This document shows, piece after piece, positions 1 to 6,280 of a DNA stretch of 15,331 nucleotides; position 1 is the stretch's first letter; each line of letters starts with the position of its first letter. The DNA comes from Bacillota bacterium (GTDB lineage Bacteria > Bacillota > Negativicutes > Sporomusales > Sporomusaceae). The stretch lies in contig JAEWGR010000181.1 in NCBI GenBank assembly GCA_023388195.1, positions 1-15,331 of the forward strand, given 5' to 3'. The position numbers and the translations under genes were made by a program. Below the pieces are notes generated by a model, which saw only the letters and a list, made by a program, of their open reading frames with translations, made no database searches and was not told where the DNA came from.

Positions 1-569
1 ATGGAAAGGAGTTCCGGATCTGATACTATGACCGGCCGGCCCACGGCGCAGGCTATAAACAGGGAAAACTTTAAAGTGGCGTGCAGGGGCAGGTCGATGG
101 ATGGGTATAAGGTGATAAAGGACCGGATGTAGCGGGTGGCCGCCCCTGTCAGCAGATTGTGTTTGTAGCTGTCTTTTACCGGCTTGGAGTAATAATGGGG
201 TTTGATCACCTTTGCTAAATCCAAGGTTTCACAATCCCTGATATGACAATACAATACATGCCATCGTTTGGTCATAATAACAGTTACCTTTTTAAATAAA
301 GGGGAGTTTGGACCGTCTTCTATTGCTGCCAACAGCAGGCCTGAATATTTGGCGGCATAAATCTGACGGTCAATGCCGCCGGTTGTAAACAGGGGATGAT
401 TGGCGTAAGATGAGCGGGCAGCTGCGCTTTGAAAGCGGGTTTTATCGGTCTCGTAGAGCAGGTCGATTTCTTTATAAGCCGAAGCCGTATCGGCAGCAAG
501 CTGAATGAAAAGCGGCAGTGTATCCACTTTGATGTCGTTAATTATTACAGTGAAAGCAGAAGTGTCCAT
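1..569 (-). CDS. Hypothetical protein, N-terminal part, runs off the left edge
   Basis: An open minus-strand frame without stops runs from an ATG at 569 down to the first base of the window, giving 189 complete codons; the C-terminus lies outside. The protein begins MDTSAFTVIINDIKVDTLPL and later has a basic, aromatic stretch (MTKRWHVLYCHIRDCETLDL) and a hydrophobic segment near residues 170-185 (KFSLFIACAVGRPVIV). An AAGGG lies about 14 bases upstream of the ATG, a weak ribosome binding site. A second ATG at 573 is in another frame. I do not recognise the family, and no catalytic motif or signal peptide is evident. That it is a real gene is supported by the long stop-free frame and typical codon use; its function is unknown. 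Confidence 0.7.
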   Translation of the reverse strand, partial: MDTSAFTVIINDIKVDTLPLFIQLAADTASAYKEIDLLYETDKTRFQSAAARSSYANHPLFTTGGIDRQIYAAKYSGLLLAAIEDGPNSPLFKKVTVIMTKRWHVLYCHIRDCETLDLAKVIKPHYYSKPVKDSYKHNLLTGAATRYIRSFITLYPSIDLPLHATLKFSLFIACAVGRPVIVSDPELLS

Positions 570-600
570 ACATGATTCACCAACCCTTTTTATAGAATAA

Positions 601-633
601 GTGCCAGATTTCTCCCTGGAGAAGGTCTGGCAC
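601..633. other. Strong hairpin upstream of the partial minus-strand gene
   Basis: Outer arms GTGCCAGA (601-608) and TCTGGCAC (626-633) and inner arms TTCTCC (610-615) and GGAGAA (618-623) form a nearly continuous stem. On the plus strand it is followed by TTATTTT. On the minus strand it lies about 30 bases before the start codon of the left-edge gene. It could be a plus-direction terminator-like structure or a leader hairpin of the minus-strand gene. No plus-strand gene precedes it, so a leader or insulating role is the better guess. Confidence 0.4.
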
Positions 634-669
634 TTATTTTCCGACGGCTGTTTGTCGTAACACAAAACA

Positions 670-761
670 GGCGCAGAGATTGCGCCGCCTCAAAACTAAT
701 GCATCCTTTCCAAAGAAAAAGCGGGAAGTATAGCCGTTTCCCGCTATACCGGTCGGCCGGT
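670..761. other. Cluster of hairpins, two mutually exclusive
   Basis: Several inverted repeats lie close together: GGCGCA (670-675) with TGCGCC (681-686); AGCGGGAA (720-727) with TTCCCGCT (738-745); GTATAGC (728-734) with GCTATAC (743-749); and ACCGG (748-752) with CCGGT (757-761). The second and third share bases 743-745 and cannot form fully together, as in attenuators or riboswitch expression platforms. I could not match any riboswitch consensus. The rest of the 570-1169 gap is AT-rich, with a candidate promoter at 989. Confidence 0.3.
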
Positions 762-770
762 CACCATGCC

Positions 771-866
771 ATGAAAGGGTTAGGCAATTCGGCTAAGGAG
801 CAATATATATGTTTGTGTGATTACTATGTACTACGAAGGAGGGCCTCGCTAATGACGCGCTGTTGA
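771..866 (+). CDS. Possible 31-residue peptide, very tentative
   Basis: A plus-strand frame from an ATG at 771 to a TGA at 864-866 encodes a Cys- and Arg-rich peptide ending VLRRRASLMTRC. There is no ribosome binding site before the ATG. Inside the frame an AAGGAG (795-800) lies 12 bases before an in-frame TTG (813), which would give a 17-residue peptide. It follows the hairpin cluster at 670-761, so a leader peptide is conceivable. A chance frame in non-coding DNA is at least as likely. Confidence 0.15.
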   Translation: MKGLGNSAKEQYICLCDYYVLRRRASLMTRC

Positions 867-988
867 CTGGTCTGCCTGAATTGATTTACCGGCAGAATTG
901 AGTTAATATAAAAAATAAACCCAGTTGTTTGCTTTTCTCGCTCGTTGAACATAAATGAATATAAATGGACTAAATGTAATTTATTAAT

Positions 989-1016
989 TTGTTTATGTTA
1001 GTTATAGTAATATTAT
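989..1016 (+). promoter_or_regulatory. Candidate sigma-A promoter of the GTPase/ABC operon
   Basis: TTGTTT (989-994) and TATTAT (1011-1016) are separated by 16 bases in a strongly AT-rich stretch upstream of the operon starting at 1170. This would leave a leader of about 145 bases, which contains the interrupted palindrome at 1118-1137. A TTGACT nearer the gene (about 1060) has no good -10 partner. AT-rich DNA often yields such matches by chance. Confidence 0.35.
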
Positions 1017-1117
1017 ATTGCAAGCAAATGAATAATGCAAACACTGATTACTTTACATATTGACTTAATTGTGGTTATTTTTGTGAGTTTGTGTTACATT
1101 TGAGTTAGGTCACATGT

Positions 1118-1137
1118 GCCACCACAGATGTTCTGGC
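1118..1137. promoter_or_regulatory. Interrupted palindrome before the first operon gene
   Basis: The pattern GCCA-N2-ACA-N2-TGT-N2-TGGC is symmetric at 14 of 20 positions and ends 32 bases before the first start codon. A CACATGTG palindrome (1111-1118) abuts it. It could be an operator or a small leader hairpin. No particular regulator can be named. Confidence 0.3.
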
Positions 1138-1169
1138 GTTATATTATTTGATGGGAGCTCTGAAACCTT

Positions 1170-1856
1170 ATGCAGCTAATCACAGTGGCCGGGCCGCCTT
1201 CGGCCGGCAAAACATCAGTGATTCTTAACCTTATAAAAGCCTTGCAGGGAGATGGCGTAAAGACCGGAGTGGTCAAGTTTGACTGTCTTTCAACCCAAGA
1301 TCAGCAGTTATATGAAAAAAACAATATCCTGGTCAAAACCGGATTATCGGGCAACTTATGCCCTGATCACTTTTTTGTAACCAATATTCAGGATTGCCTG
1401 GAATGGGGGATTAAGCAGAATCTGGATATGTTAATTACCGAAAGTGCCGGTTTGTGCAATCGTTGTTCGCCTCATATCCGCGGTGTAATGGCTGTGTGTA
1501 TTATCGATAATCTTAGTGGTGTACATACGCCTCGCAAAATTGGTCCTATGCTGAAATTGGCTGATATTATCGTTATTACCAAGGGAGATATTGTTTCGCA
1601 GGCGGAACGGGAGGTGTTTGCCTTTCGCGTCAAACAGGCCAATCCCGGGGCGGTTATTGTCCAGGTTAATGGTATTACCGGACAAGGCGCTCAGGAAGTG
1701 AGCCGTTTGTTTAAAACTGCAGCCCAGTGGGAATCGTTAGGAGGTTGTAATCTGCGTTTTTCCATGCCGGCTGCCGTTTGTTCCTACTGCTTGGGGCAAA
1801 CACGAGTGGGTGTGGATTTTCAAATGGGCAATGTGCGCAAGATGGATTTGCTGTAA
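1170..1856 (+). CDS. SIMIBI-class GTPase, HypB/UreG-like, with CxxC pairs
   Basis: The 228-residue protein has a P-loop GPPSAGKT (residues 8-15), an acidic switch segment ending ITESAGL (89-95), and a TKGD guanine-specificity motif (137-140) followed by an NPGA-V-VNG-TGQG segment like that of HypB. These features place it with the SIMIBI GTPases that insert metals or load cofactors (HypB, UreG, CobW, MeaB). Cysteines stand out: LCPDHF (C64), CNRC (C96, C99) and CSYC near the C-terminus (C204, C207). In HypB-like proteins the loop holding the first CxxC lies close to the metal site, so metal or cluster binding is a fair inference. A GGGAG lies 12 bases before the ATG, rather far. It is the first gene of an operon; the ABC ATPase follows closely. 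The substrate or client protein is unknown. Confidence 0.8.
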   Translation: MQLITVAGPPSAGKTSVILNLIKALQGDGVKTGVVKFDCLSTQDQQLYEKNNILVKTGLSGNLCPDHFFVTNIQDCLEWGIKQNLDMLITESAGLCNRCSPHIRGVMAVCIIDNLSGVHTPRKIGPMLKLADIIVITKGDIVSQAEREVFAFRVKQANPGAVIVQVNGITGQGAQEVSRLFKTAAQWESLGGCNLRFSMPAAVCSYCLGQTRVGVDFQMGNVRKMDLL

Positions 1857-1874
1857 AACGAAAGGCGGATGGTT

Positions 1875-2885
1875 ATGTGGGACATGTTAGCGGCTTTATC
1901 TTTGCGTCAGTTATTTGTTGATTATCCCCATGCAATTGATTTTTTTTCGTTATTGCCGGCAGGGGATCGCGATGACAACCAGACGGTTCAAACCTATTTT
2001 GCGACCCTTACGGAAGAACAGCTGCAGGACATCGGATTAGGCTATGAAGAACTCAAAACCCAGTTTGGCGCCTTTATGGCCCAAATGGAAACATTAAAAG
2101 TGAGAGAAAAAACGGTCAAAACGGTAACCATCTGTGGCGGCATTGACAAAAACGGTAAACAGGAGAACCTTGATTTAACGATCCGGGCTGGTGAGATCAT
2201 CTGTATAGTTGGACCAACCGGTTCGGGAAAAAGCCGGCTGCTGGCCGATATAGAATGGGTTGCCCAGCGGGATACACCGACAAAACGCCAGATTCTGGTC
2301 GATGGGCAAGTACCGGATATGACCAGGAGGTTTGCTGTCGAACATAAGCTGGTGGCACAATTATCACAGAATATGAATTTCATTATGGATCTGACAGTCC
2401 GGGAATTTGTCGGGATGCACGCCGAGAGCAGAATGATTGAGCAAGATCAGCTTATTATCCAGCGTATCATTGATAAGGCTAACGAACTGGCAGGCGAACC
2501 CTTCCAACCGGACACGCCTGTTACTTCGCTAAGCGGCGGCCAGTCGCGGGCACTGATGATTGCCGATACGGCGTACTTGAGTTCGTCGCCGATTATCCTG
2601 ATTGATGAAATTGAGAATGCCGGGATTGATCGCAAGCAAGCCCTGCAGCTGCTTGTCGACAAGGAGAAGATTGTACTTATGGCTACCCATGACCCGATCC
2701 TGGCGTTAATGGGGGATAAACGGCTGGTCATAAAAAACGGGGGCATCAGTAAGATTATCGCAACAACGCCGGCCGAACGTGAGAACCTGGTCCGGCTTGA
2801 GCAAATTGACCGTCAACTGGCCGGCATTAGAGAATTACTGCGCCAGGGTGAATGTATTAATGAGATTCCGGCTGCAATCAAGTAA
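1875..2885 (+). CDS. Soluble ABC-type ATPase with an N-terminal DUF1858-like domain
   Basis: Numbered from an ATG at 1869, the protein has a Walker A GPTGSGKS (115-122), a Q-loop around AQLSQNMNF (163-171), the ABC signature LSGGQ (221-225), Walker B IILIDE (242-247) and the H-loop ATHD (272-275). It is therefore a complete, probably active ABC ATPase. Before it lie about 75 residues (LSLRQLFVDYPHAIDFFSLL) resembling the small helical DUF1858/ScdA-N type domain; a similar segment starts the next gene product. No membrane segment exists and no permease gene is nearby, so a transporter role is doubtful. A cytosolic energy-coupling role with the neighbouring GTPase and binding protein is my inference. 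I chose the ATG at 1875 because AAAGGCGG (1861-1868) then sits at normal distance; 1869 would abut it. Confidence 0.8.
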   Translation: MWDMLAALSLRQLFVDYPHAIDFFSLLPAGDRDDNQTVQTYFATLTEEQLQDIGLGYEELKTQFGAFMAQMETLKVREKTVKTVTICGGIDKNGKQENLDLTIRAGEIICIVGPTGSGKSRLLADIEWVAQRDTPTKRQILVDGQVPDMTRRFAVEHKLVAQLSQNMNFIMDLTVREFVGMHAESRMIEQDQLIIQRIIDKANELAGEPFQPDTPVTSLSGGQSRALMIADTAYLSSSPIILIDEIENAGIDRKQALQLLVDKEKIVLMATHDPILALMGDKRLVIKNGGISKIIATTPAERENLVRLEQIDRQLAGIRELLRQGECINEIPAAIK

Positions 2886-2912
2886 GCAAACCATATGGGA
2901 GGAGGAATTTTT

Positions 2913-4118
2913 TTGGAACTTGGCGACATAACCATTGGCCAGTTGATTGCAACTTATCCGGCAACCCGGTCTGTATTTATCCATAATGGTTTTCCTCAGT
3001 TAGCAGATGATGGCGTATTGCAGCAGTTGGGGCCTGTTCTCAAACTGAAAACAGCATTAAAAACCAAACAAATTAATGTGGCAGCTTTTATTAAACTGCT
3101 GGAGGAACAGATTGCCGATGCCGGTTTATACCGCCGGCTGGAAATAGGAGCGGCGAATGCGGGTAAGCTCAATATGGTTGCGTTGCTGCCCTGCCCGCTC
3201 AAGGTGCCGCTGGAGGCGGAATTAAGCCGCTTTATTGAGGGCATGCGGCAAGCCGGGGAAATCAGACTGGATTATTGTTCGGAAGCCTTTTCTACGAATA
3301 TGGTTAATTATGACGAATATATTAAATACTTTGAAGACCCCGATGAAGTGCCTGATATTTTATTGACAGCCGGTTACAGCTTTTTTAACCCGCTGTTTAT
3401 GGAACGCTTTGTACGAAATGGTGTGTTTTCGCAGATTGGCTATACCGATATTGATCCCCGGCTGGAGCAAGCCGGTTTAATCGACAAAGAGGGGCATTTT
3501 GCGGTAATTGCGGTTAATGCGCTGGTTATGGTGGTGGATCTGCAGCGTCTTGGTGATCTGCCTGTACCTAACAGCTGGCATGATTTACTACATCCGGTTT
3601 ATGAAAAAAAGATAGCTATTCGTGGCCATAACGATGTTTTTTGCGATATTGTGCAATTAAATTACTATAAGGAATATGGTGAAGCCGGTTTGGCGTCCCT
3701 GGCCAGGTCTGTAAAATATGGTCTGCATCCGTCACAAATGGTAAAGGCGTTGAGAAGTAATCAGGCCGATATTCCGCCTATCCACATTATGCCTTATTTT
3801 TTTGCCAACACGATTGCCGGCCGTTCGCATATTAAGACAGTTTGGCCGGCCGATGGGGCGCTGGCCTTTCCGGTGTCGGTACTGGTCAAAGCCGATAAAA
3901 TGAAATTGTATAAGGAATTGGCGGAATTTTTGACAGGGCCGCATATCGCCCGGGTTTGCGGAGCGGCGTTTTTTCCTTCTGTGCATCCGGCCGGCATGGC
4001 TGACTTTCCGGACAATGCCGGGTTTAAGTGGCTGGGCTGGGACTTCATTAAACAACATGATATGGAAGTGCTGGCAGAAGAAATAAATGCTAAGTTCCTG
4101 CAGGCGCAACAAAAATAA
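2913..4118 (+). CDS. Cytosolic periplasmic-binding-protein homologue with an N-terminal DUF1858-like domain
   Basis: About 75 N-terminal residues (ITIGQLIATYPATRSVFIHN) form a small domain like that of the preceding ATPase. The rest resembles type 2 extracellular solute-binding proteins of the Fe3+/spermidine/thiamine group, with PDILLTAGYSFFNPLF, a PNSWHDLLHPVYEKKIAIRG segment and an ADGALAFPVSVLVKADK segment near the C-terminus. There is no signal peptide or lipobox, so it should stay in the cytosol, which is unusual for this family. The start is best placed at the TTG at 2913, because GGGAGGAGG just upstream is an excellent ribosome binding site. An ATG at 2895 is in frame but overlaps that site and would add six residues. 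It is the third and last gene of the operon, 27 bases after the ATPase, and is followed by a strong hairpin. The ligand is unknown. Confidence 0.8.
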   Translation: MELGDITIGQLIATYPATRSVFIHNGFPQLADDGVLQQLGPVLKLKTALKTKQINVAAFIKLLEEQIADAGLYRRLEIGAANAGKLNMVALLPCPLKVPLEAELSRFIEGMRQAGEIRLDYCSEAFSTNMVNYDEYIKYFEDPDEVPDILLTAGYSFFNPLFMERFVRNGVFSQIGYTDIDPRLEQAGLIDKEGHFAVIAVNALVMVVDLQRLGDLPVPNSWHDLLHPVYEKKIAIRGHNDVFCDIVQLNYYKEYGEAGLASLARSVKYGLHPSQMVKALRSNQADIPPIHIMPYFFANTIAGRSHIKTVWPADGALAFPVSVLVKADKMKLYKELAEFLTGPHIARVCGAAFFPSVHPAGMADFPDNAGFKWLGWDFIKQHDMEVLAEEINAKFLQAQQK

Positions 4119-4122
4119 GACA

Positions 4123-4169
4123 AAAGGCAAATGCCCTGGTATGCGATATGCGCCAGGGCATTTGCCTTT
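4123..4169. terminator. Terminator between convergent genes
   Basis: Perfect 17-base arms AAAGGCAAATGCCCTGG (4123-4139) and their complement (4153-4169) enclose a 13-base loop. The hairpin sits between the converging three-gene operon and the minus-strand coiled-coil gene. The minus-strand side continues into a T-rich stretch (TTTTGTCTTATTTTTG); the plus-strand side has only a short T run inside the stem. It probably serves both directions, and better on the minus strand. Confidence 0.8.
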
Positions 4170-4182
4170 GGTATGAGCATTC

Positions 4183-5130
4183 TTATATGTTGGTAAGAGG
4201 GGGGGCAGTTTGATACTCCTGCAGTTTACTGTGGCAAGCCTGTAATTGCGCTTCCAGGCTGCTTGCCTGTTGGGAAAGGGTCTGTTCGGATACGCGCAGG
4301 CCGGCGATTTCGGCCTGCAGGGAATCAATTTTTTGACTGGCCTGCTGCTGTAACGGTTCAATGATCTGGAGCCGCTCCTCCAGCCGGTTGCGGGCGATGG
4401 TTTCGCCTGTGAGTTTTTCCTGCAGCAGACGGGTATTGTTTTTTTCTGAGACAAGTTCCTCCTGACAGTCTTTTGCTTTTGTTTCGGCGGCGGTCAGCCT
4501 GGCGAGCGTATCGGCATTGGCAGCCTCCAGCAAGCTGACTTTATTGCTGGTCTCTGTGACAGTCTCCAGGGCCTGGGCGCGTTCTGCCTCGGCTTTTTTC
4601 TTTAAGGCGGTGGCCTCATCAGCCAGCCGCTGTACACTGTTAATCATGCCTTCCATCCCTTTGCGGCATTCCGCTTCGCGTAATAGTTCCGCATGGAGGG
4701 TTGCTGTTTCCGACTGGGCTTTGATTAACTCTCTTTTTGCGTCGGCGAGGTTCTTTTCCAGGTCGCCTATTTTGCCGTCAAGCTTTAGGGCATATTCTTC
4801 TGTGTCCTGCGCTCGTTGGCGATATTCGGCAATTGCCTTAAATTTATCGTTTTCAATAATATGCATGGCATTTAGGAGGCTTTCGGTAGTTGTCATTATA
4901 TCGTATACTGCTTTTTTCATGACTTGCATTTGTGGCGGCTCGACAACCTGTTTGTTATCACTGTAAATCGTAAGCATATCATTCATAAAATCGGAGAATT
5001 TTTTTATCCCTGCCGCTTTTTGCGCTTCTTTAAGCATATTCATCAACTGTTCATCAACCTTACCGCCATAGGTAAGCAGCTTTCCTGTTTCGGCTGCGGA
5101 ATTCTCACTGGTCGTTTCCTGATTACTCAT
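4183..5130 (-). CDS. Coiled-coil protein with a possible ribbon-helix-helix N-terminus
   Basis: The 315-residue protein has no membrane segment or signal peptide. Residues about 20-58 (GKVDEQLMNMLKEAQKAAGI, then KKFSDFMNDMLTIYSD) have the spacing of a strand followed by two helices, as in ribbon-helix-helix DNA-binding domains. Residues about 95-305 are a long, charged heptad-like coiled coil rich in Glu, Ala, Lys and Gln, ending in a short Pro-containing tail. The plan, DNA-binding head plus long coiled coil, recalls the plasmid protein KfrA, though I see no direct sequence match. The start ATG has AAAGGGG upstream at suitable distance. Its upstream region holds five GTTAAC sites, the obvious candidate targets for self-regulation. 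It is transcribed away from the recombinase gene. Function unknown; DNA organisation or repression is an inference. Confidence 0.75.
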   Translation of the reverse strand: MSNQETTSENSAAETGKLLTYGGKVDEQLMNMLKEAQKAAGIKKFSDFMNDMLTIYSDNKQVVEPPQMQVMKKAVYDIMTTTESLLNAMHIIENDKFKAIAEYRQRAQDTEEYALKLDGKIGDLEKNLADAKRELIKAQSETATLHAELLREAECRKGMEGMINSVQRLADEATALKKKAEAERAQALETVTETSNKVSLLEAANADTLARLTAAETKAKDCQEELVSEKNNTRLLQEKLTGETIARNRLEERLQIIEPLQQQASQKIDSLQAEIAGLRVSEQTLSQQASSLEAQLQACHSKLQEYQTAPPLTNI

Positions 5131-5198
5131 TGCTTATACCCCTTTATTTTTAGCTATATACATATTTTATCGCTTATTGTTAATTTTGTCATTCTATA

Positions 5199-5228
5199 TT
5201 TATAATAAGGTTAACTTATTTTAAATAA
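5199..5228 (-). promoter_or_regulatory. Candidate promoter of the coiled-coil gene
   Basis: Reading the minus strand, TTATTT (5228-5223) and TATAAA (5204-5199) are 18 bases apart, and a GTTAAC site (5210-5215) lies between them. Binding there would block the promoter, which suggests autoregulation. The -35 box is weak and the region is AT-rich, so the exact boxes are uncertain. Confidence 0.3.
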
Positions 5229-5307
5229 TTTAATAAAGTTAACATCGTTATTTTATTAAGTTAACTAAAAGTTAACTTAATAAAATAGTATAATTTAGGT
5301 TAACTTT
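5207..5307. repeat. Cluster of five GTTAAC palindromic sites
   Basis: GTTAAC occurs at 5210, 5238, 5260, 5271 and 5299, each within an AT-rich context close to the palindrome AAGTTAACTT. Start-to-start distances are 28, 22, 11 and 28 bases; the 22 and 11 are close to whole turns of DNA. A partial copy (GTTAAT) lies at 5179. Such a cluster between two divergent genes is typical of operators or centromere-like sites of a cooperative DNA-binding protein; the adjacent coiled-coil protein is the natural candidate. A TATAAT (5289-5294) pointing toward the recombinase lacks a clear -35 partner. Confidence 0.7.
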
Positions 5308-5329
5308 GCATGAATGAGGTGAAAATAAT

Positions 5330-5362
5330 ATAATCTCACATAATGATATTATGTGAGATTAT
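5330..5362. repeat. 33-bp perfect palindrome with 15-base arms
   Basis: ATAATCTCACATAAT (5330-5344) and its exact reverse complement (5348-5362) flank the spacer GAT. One arm recurs at 5450-5464 over the recombinase promoter. It may be an operator or a recombination site for the neighbouring tyrosine recombinase; lox and dif-type sites also have inverted arms of 11-13 bases around a short core. Just downstream a weaker hairpin (AGCCTT 5378-5383 with AAGGCT 5391-5396) is followed by T-rich DNA. Confidence 0.75.
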
Positions 5363-5425
5363 GGGTTGGACGCTATCAGCCTTGATTTATAAGGCTTTAT
5401 AGGTGTTTTTTACGGTTAGCCGGGC

Positions 5426-5454
5426 TTGACACAATTGGGATATTCAGTTATAAT
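5426..5454 (+). promoter_or_regulatory. Consensus sigma-A promoter of the recombinase
   Basis: TTGACA (5426-5431) and TATAAT (5449-5454) are both perfect consensus boxes and are separated by the ideal 17 bases. The -10 box overlaps the ATAATCTCACATAAT repeat (5450-5464). An unchecked promoter this strong would be surprising for a recombinase gene, so the overlapping repeat is likely a repressor site. Confidence 0.85.
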
Positions 5455-5464
5455 CTCACATAAT
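5450..5464 (+). repeat. Second copy of the 15-base palindrome arm
   Basis: ATAATCTCACATAAT is identical to the left arm of the palindrome at 5330-5362, 120 bases upstream. Its right-hand partner is degenerate (only TTGAG at 5467-5471 recalls GTGAG), so this is a half site overlapping the -10 box of the recombinase promoter. Confidence 0.75.
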
Positions 5465-5488
5465 AGTTGAGTAAAGGAGAACGGCTGT

Positions 5489-6073
5489 GTGAAATTTGTT
5501 GAACCATTCCGGAGCAAAAAAGATATTGAAGCGGTCCGGCTGTATCTGCGGGGCAAGGCGCTTAAGCACGGGCTGTGGTTTTGGATTGGTGTAAATTCGG
5601 CTTTGCGGATTTCTGACCTGCTGGCCTTAACGGTTGGCGATGTCTGTAAGCCGGATGGGTCTATTGTCACTCGTATTGTTCTGAAGGAGCAGAAAACCGG
5701 TAAGACCAAAGAGTTTCCGATCTCTGACAAGATCCGGGCTGAGATTCAAAATGTAATCCGGTTTTATGGCCTGGATGATGCGACTAAGCCGTTGTTTCCC
5801 AGCAATAAGGGGGGAGAGAAGGGGATACTTAAAGCCATTGGCCGCTCTTATGCTAATCAGCTTATTACCGAGGCGGCAATGATGTGTAATATCCGGGGGA
5901 ATTTCGGCAGTCATTCGATGCGTAAAAGCTTTGCTTACTTTGCCTGGGAGCAAGGTACCGACGTGTTACTGTTGATGGATCTCTTAAATCATTCCTCACC
6001 CCGGGATTTGCGGCGTTATATTGGGATAACACAGGCGCAGTTGAACGAGGTATATTTAAGCGTCGATCTATAA
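5489..6073 (+). CDS. Short tyrosine recombinase (catalytic domain only)
   Basis: The 194-residue protein carries the full catalytic set of the tyrosine recombinases: Arg40 in ALRISDLL, a beta-hairpin Lys around K69 in KEQKTGKTKE, His142 and Arg145 in SHSMRKSF, His168 in LLNHSS, and the nucleophile Tyr177 in RRYIGI. It is shorter than XerC/XerD or phage integrases (about 300 residues) because the usual N-terminal core-binding domain is reduced to about 25 residues. The start is a GTG at 5489, nine bases after AAAGGAG. It has a consensus promoter and flanking repeats that may be its operator or substrate. No phage or conjugation genes lie nearby, so it may be a domesticated recombinase or the remnant of a small mobile element. 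Its target site is unknown. Confidence 0.85.
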   Translation: MKFVEPFRSKKDIEAVRLYLRGKALKHGLWFWIGVNSALRISDLLALTVGDVCKPDGSIVTRIVLKEQKTGKTKEFPISDKIRAEIQNVIRFYGLDDATKPLFPSNKGGEKGILKAIGRSYANQLITEAAMMCNIRGNFGSHSMRKSFAYFAWEQGTDVLLLMDLLNHSSPRDLRRYIGITQAQLNEVYLSVDL

Positions 6074-6074
6074 A

Positions 6075-6108
6075 ACCATACACCATCAGCAGGCTGATGG
6101 TGTATGGT
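6075..6108. terminator. Perfect hairpin after the recombinase gene
   Basis: Sixteen-base arms ACCATACACCATCAGC and their complement surround a two-base loop and begin just after the recombinase stop codon. The plus side lacks a T run, while the minus side continues TTTTATAG. It therefore fits a bidirectional terminator serving the recombinase and the minus-strand small gene (6138-6242), better for the latter. Confidence 0.65.
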
Positions 6109-6137
6109 GACAACTGGTGTGGGATTATTTAGCGCAG

Positions 6138-6242
6138 CTATTTGTTTTTGCTTTTTTTCGCATCTTTCTCCGGTTTTACGAAACCAGATGCCTTACCGGC
6201 GCCCTGAACATCTTTGCCGCCGGTTTCACCACTGTTCTTCAT
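6138..6242 (-). CDS. Small Lys/Gly-rich protein, 34 residues
   Basis: A short minus-strand frame starts at an ATG (6242) preceded by a strong GGAGGTGAGCTT ribosome binding site and ends with TAG at 6140-6138. The product begins MKNSGETGGKDVQGAGKASG and ends KDAKKSKNK: small, hydrophilic, basic, without hydrophobic stretches. This composition resembles minor small acid-soluble spore proteins, although no family signature is visible. A sequence resembling a forespore promoter lies just upstream (6309-6281). The ribosome binding site and the codon-length match make it a real gene in my view; its role in spores is only a suggestion. A hairpin follows at 6108-6075. Confidence 0.65.
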   Translation of the reverse strand: MKNSGETGGKDVQGAGKASGFVKPEKDAKKSKNK

Positions 6243-6280
6243 AAGCTCACCTCCGGGTCTATTGTTTCCAGAATGCGTTA

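Noticed and set aside
601..1169. Riboswitch upstream of the GTPase operon (molybdenum cofactor, cobalamin or c-di-GMP type)
   Set aside because: The conserved bases of these aptamers could not be found; only unassigned hairpins are present.
1875..4118. Ordinary ABC importer operon
   Set aside because: No permease gene, no signal peptide on the binding protein, and both proteins have an extra cytosolic-type N-terminal domain.
3732..4454. A 240-codon minus-strand frame overlapping the end of the binding-protein gene and the coiled-coil gene
   Set aside because: It crosses the strong terminator and lies in antisense or shifted frame to two well-supported genes; the product is Pro/Arg/Lys-rich without any domain.
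4517..4966. A 149-codon plus-strand frame inside the coiled-coil gene
   Set aside because: Antisense of a repetitive Ala/Glu-rich gene, which commonly produces Ser/Arg/Phe-rich shadow frames.
5207..5307. CRISPR array or replication origin from the GTTAAC repeats
   Set aside because: Repeats are too short and irregularly spaced for CRISPR, and no DnaA-box series or replication gene lies nearby.
5343..5402. A 19-codon frame starting in the palindrome before the recombinase
   Set aside because: No ribosome binding site at a suitable distance, and its first codons are just the palindrome; more likely chance.
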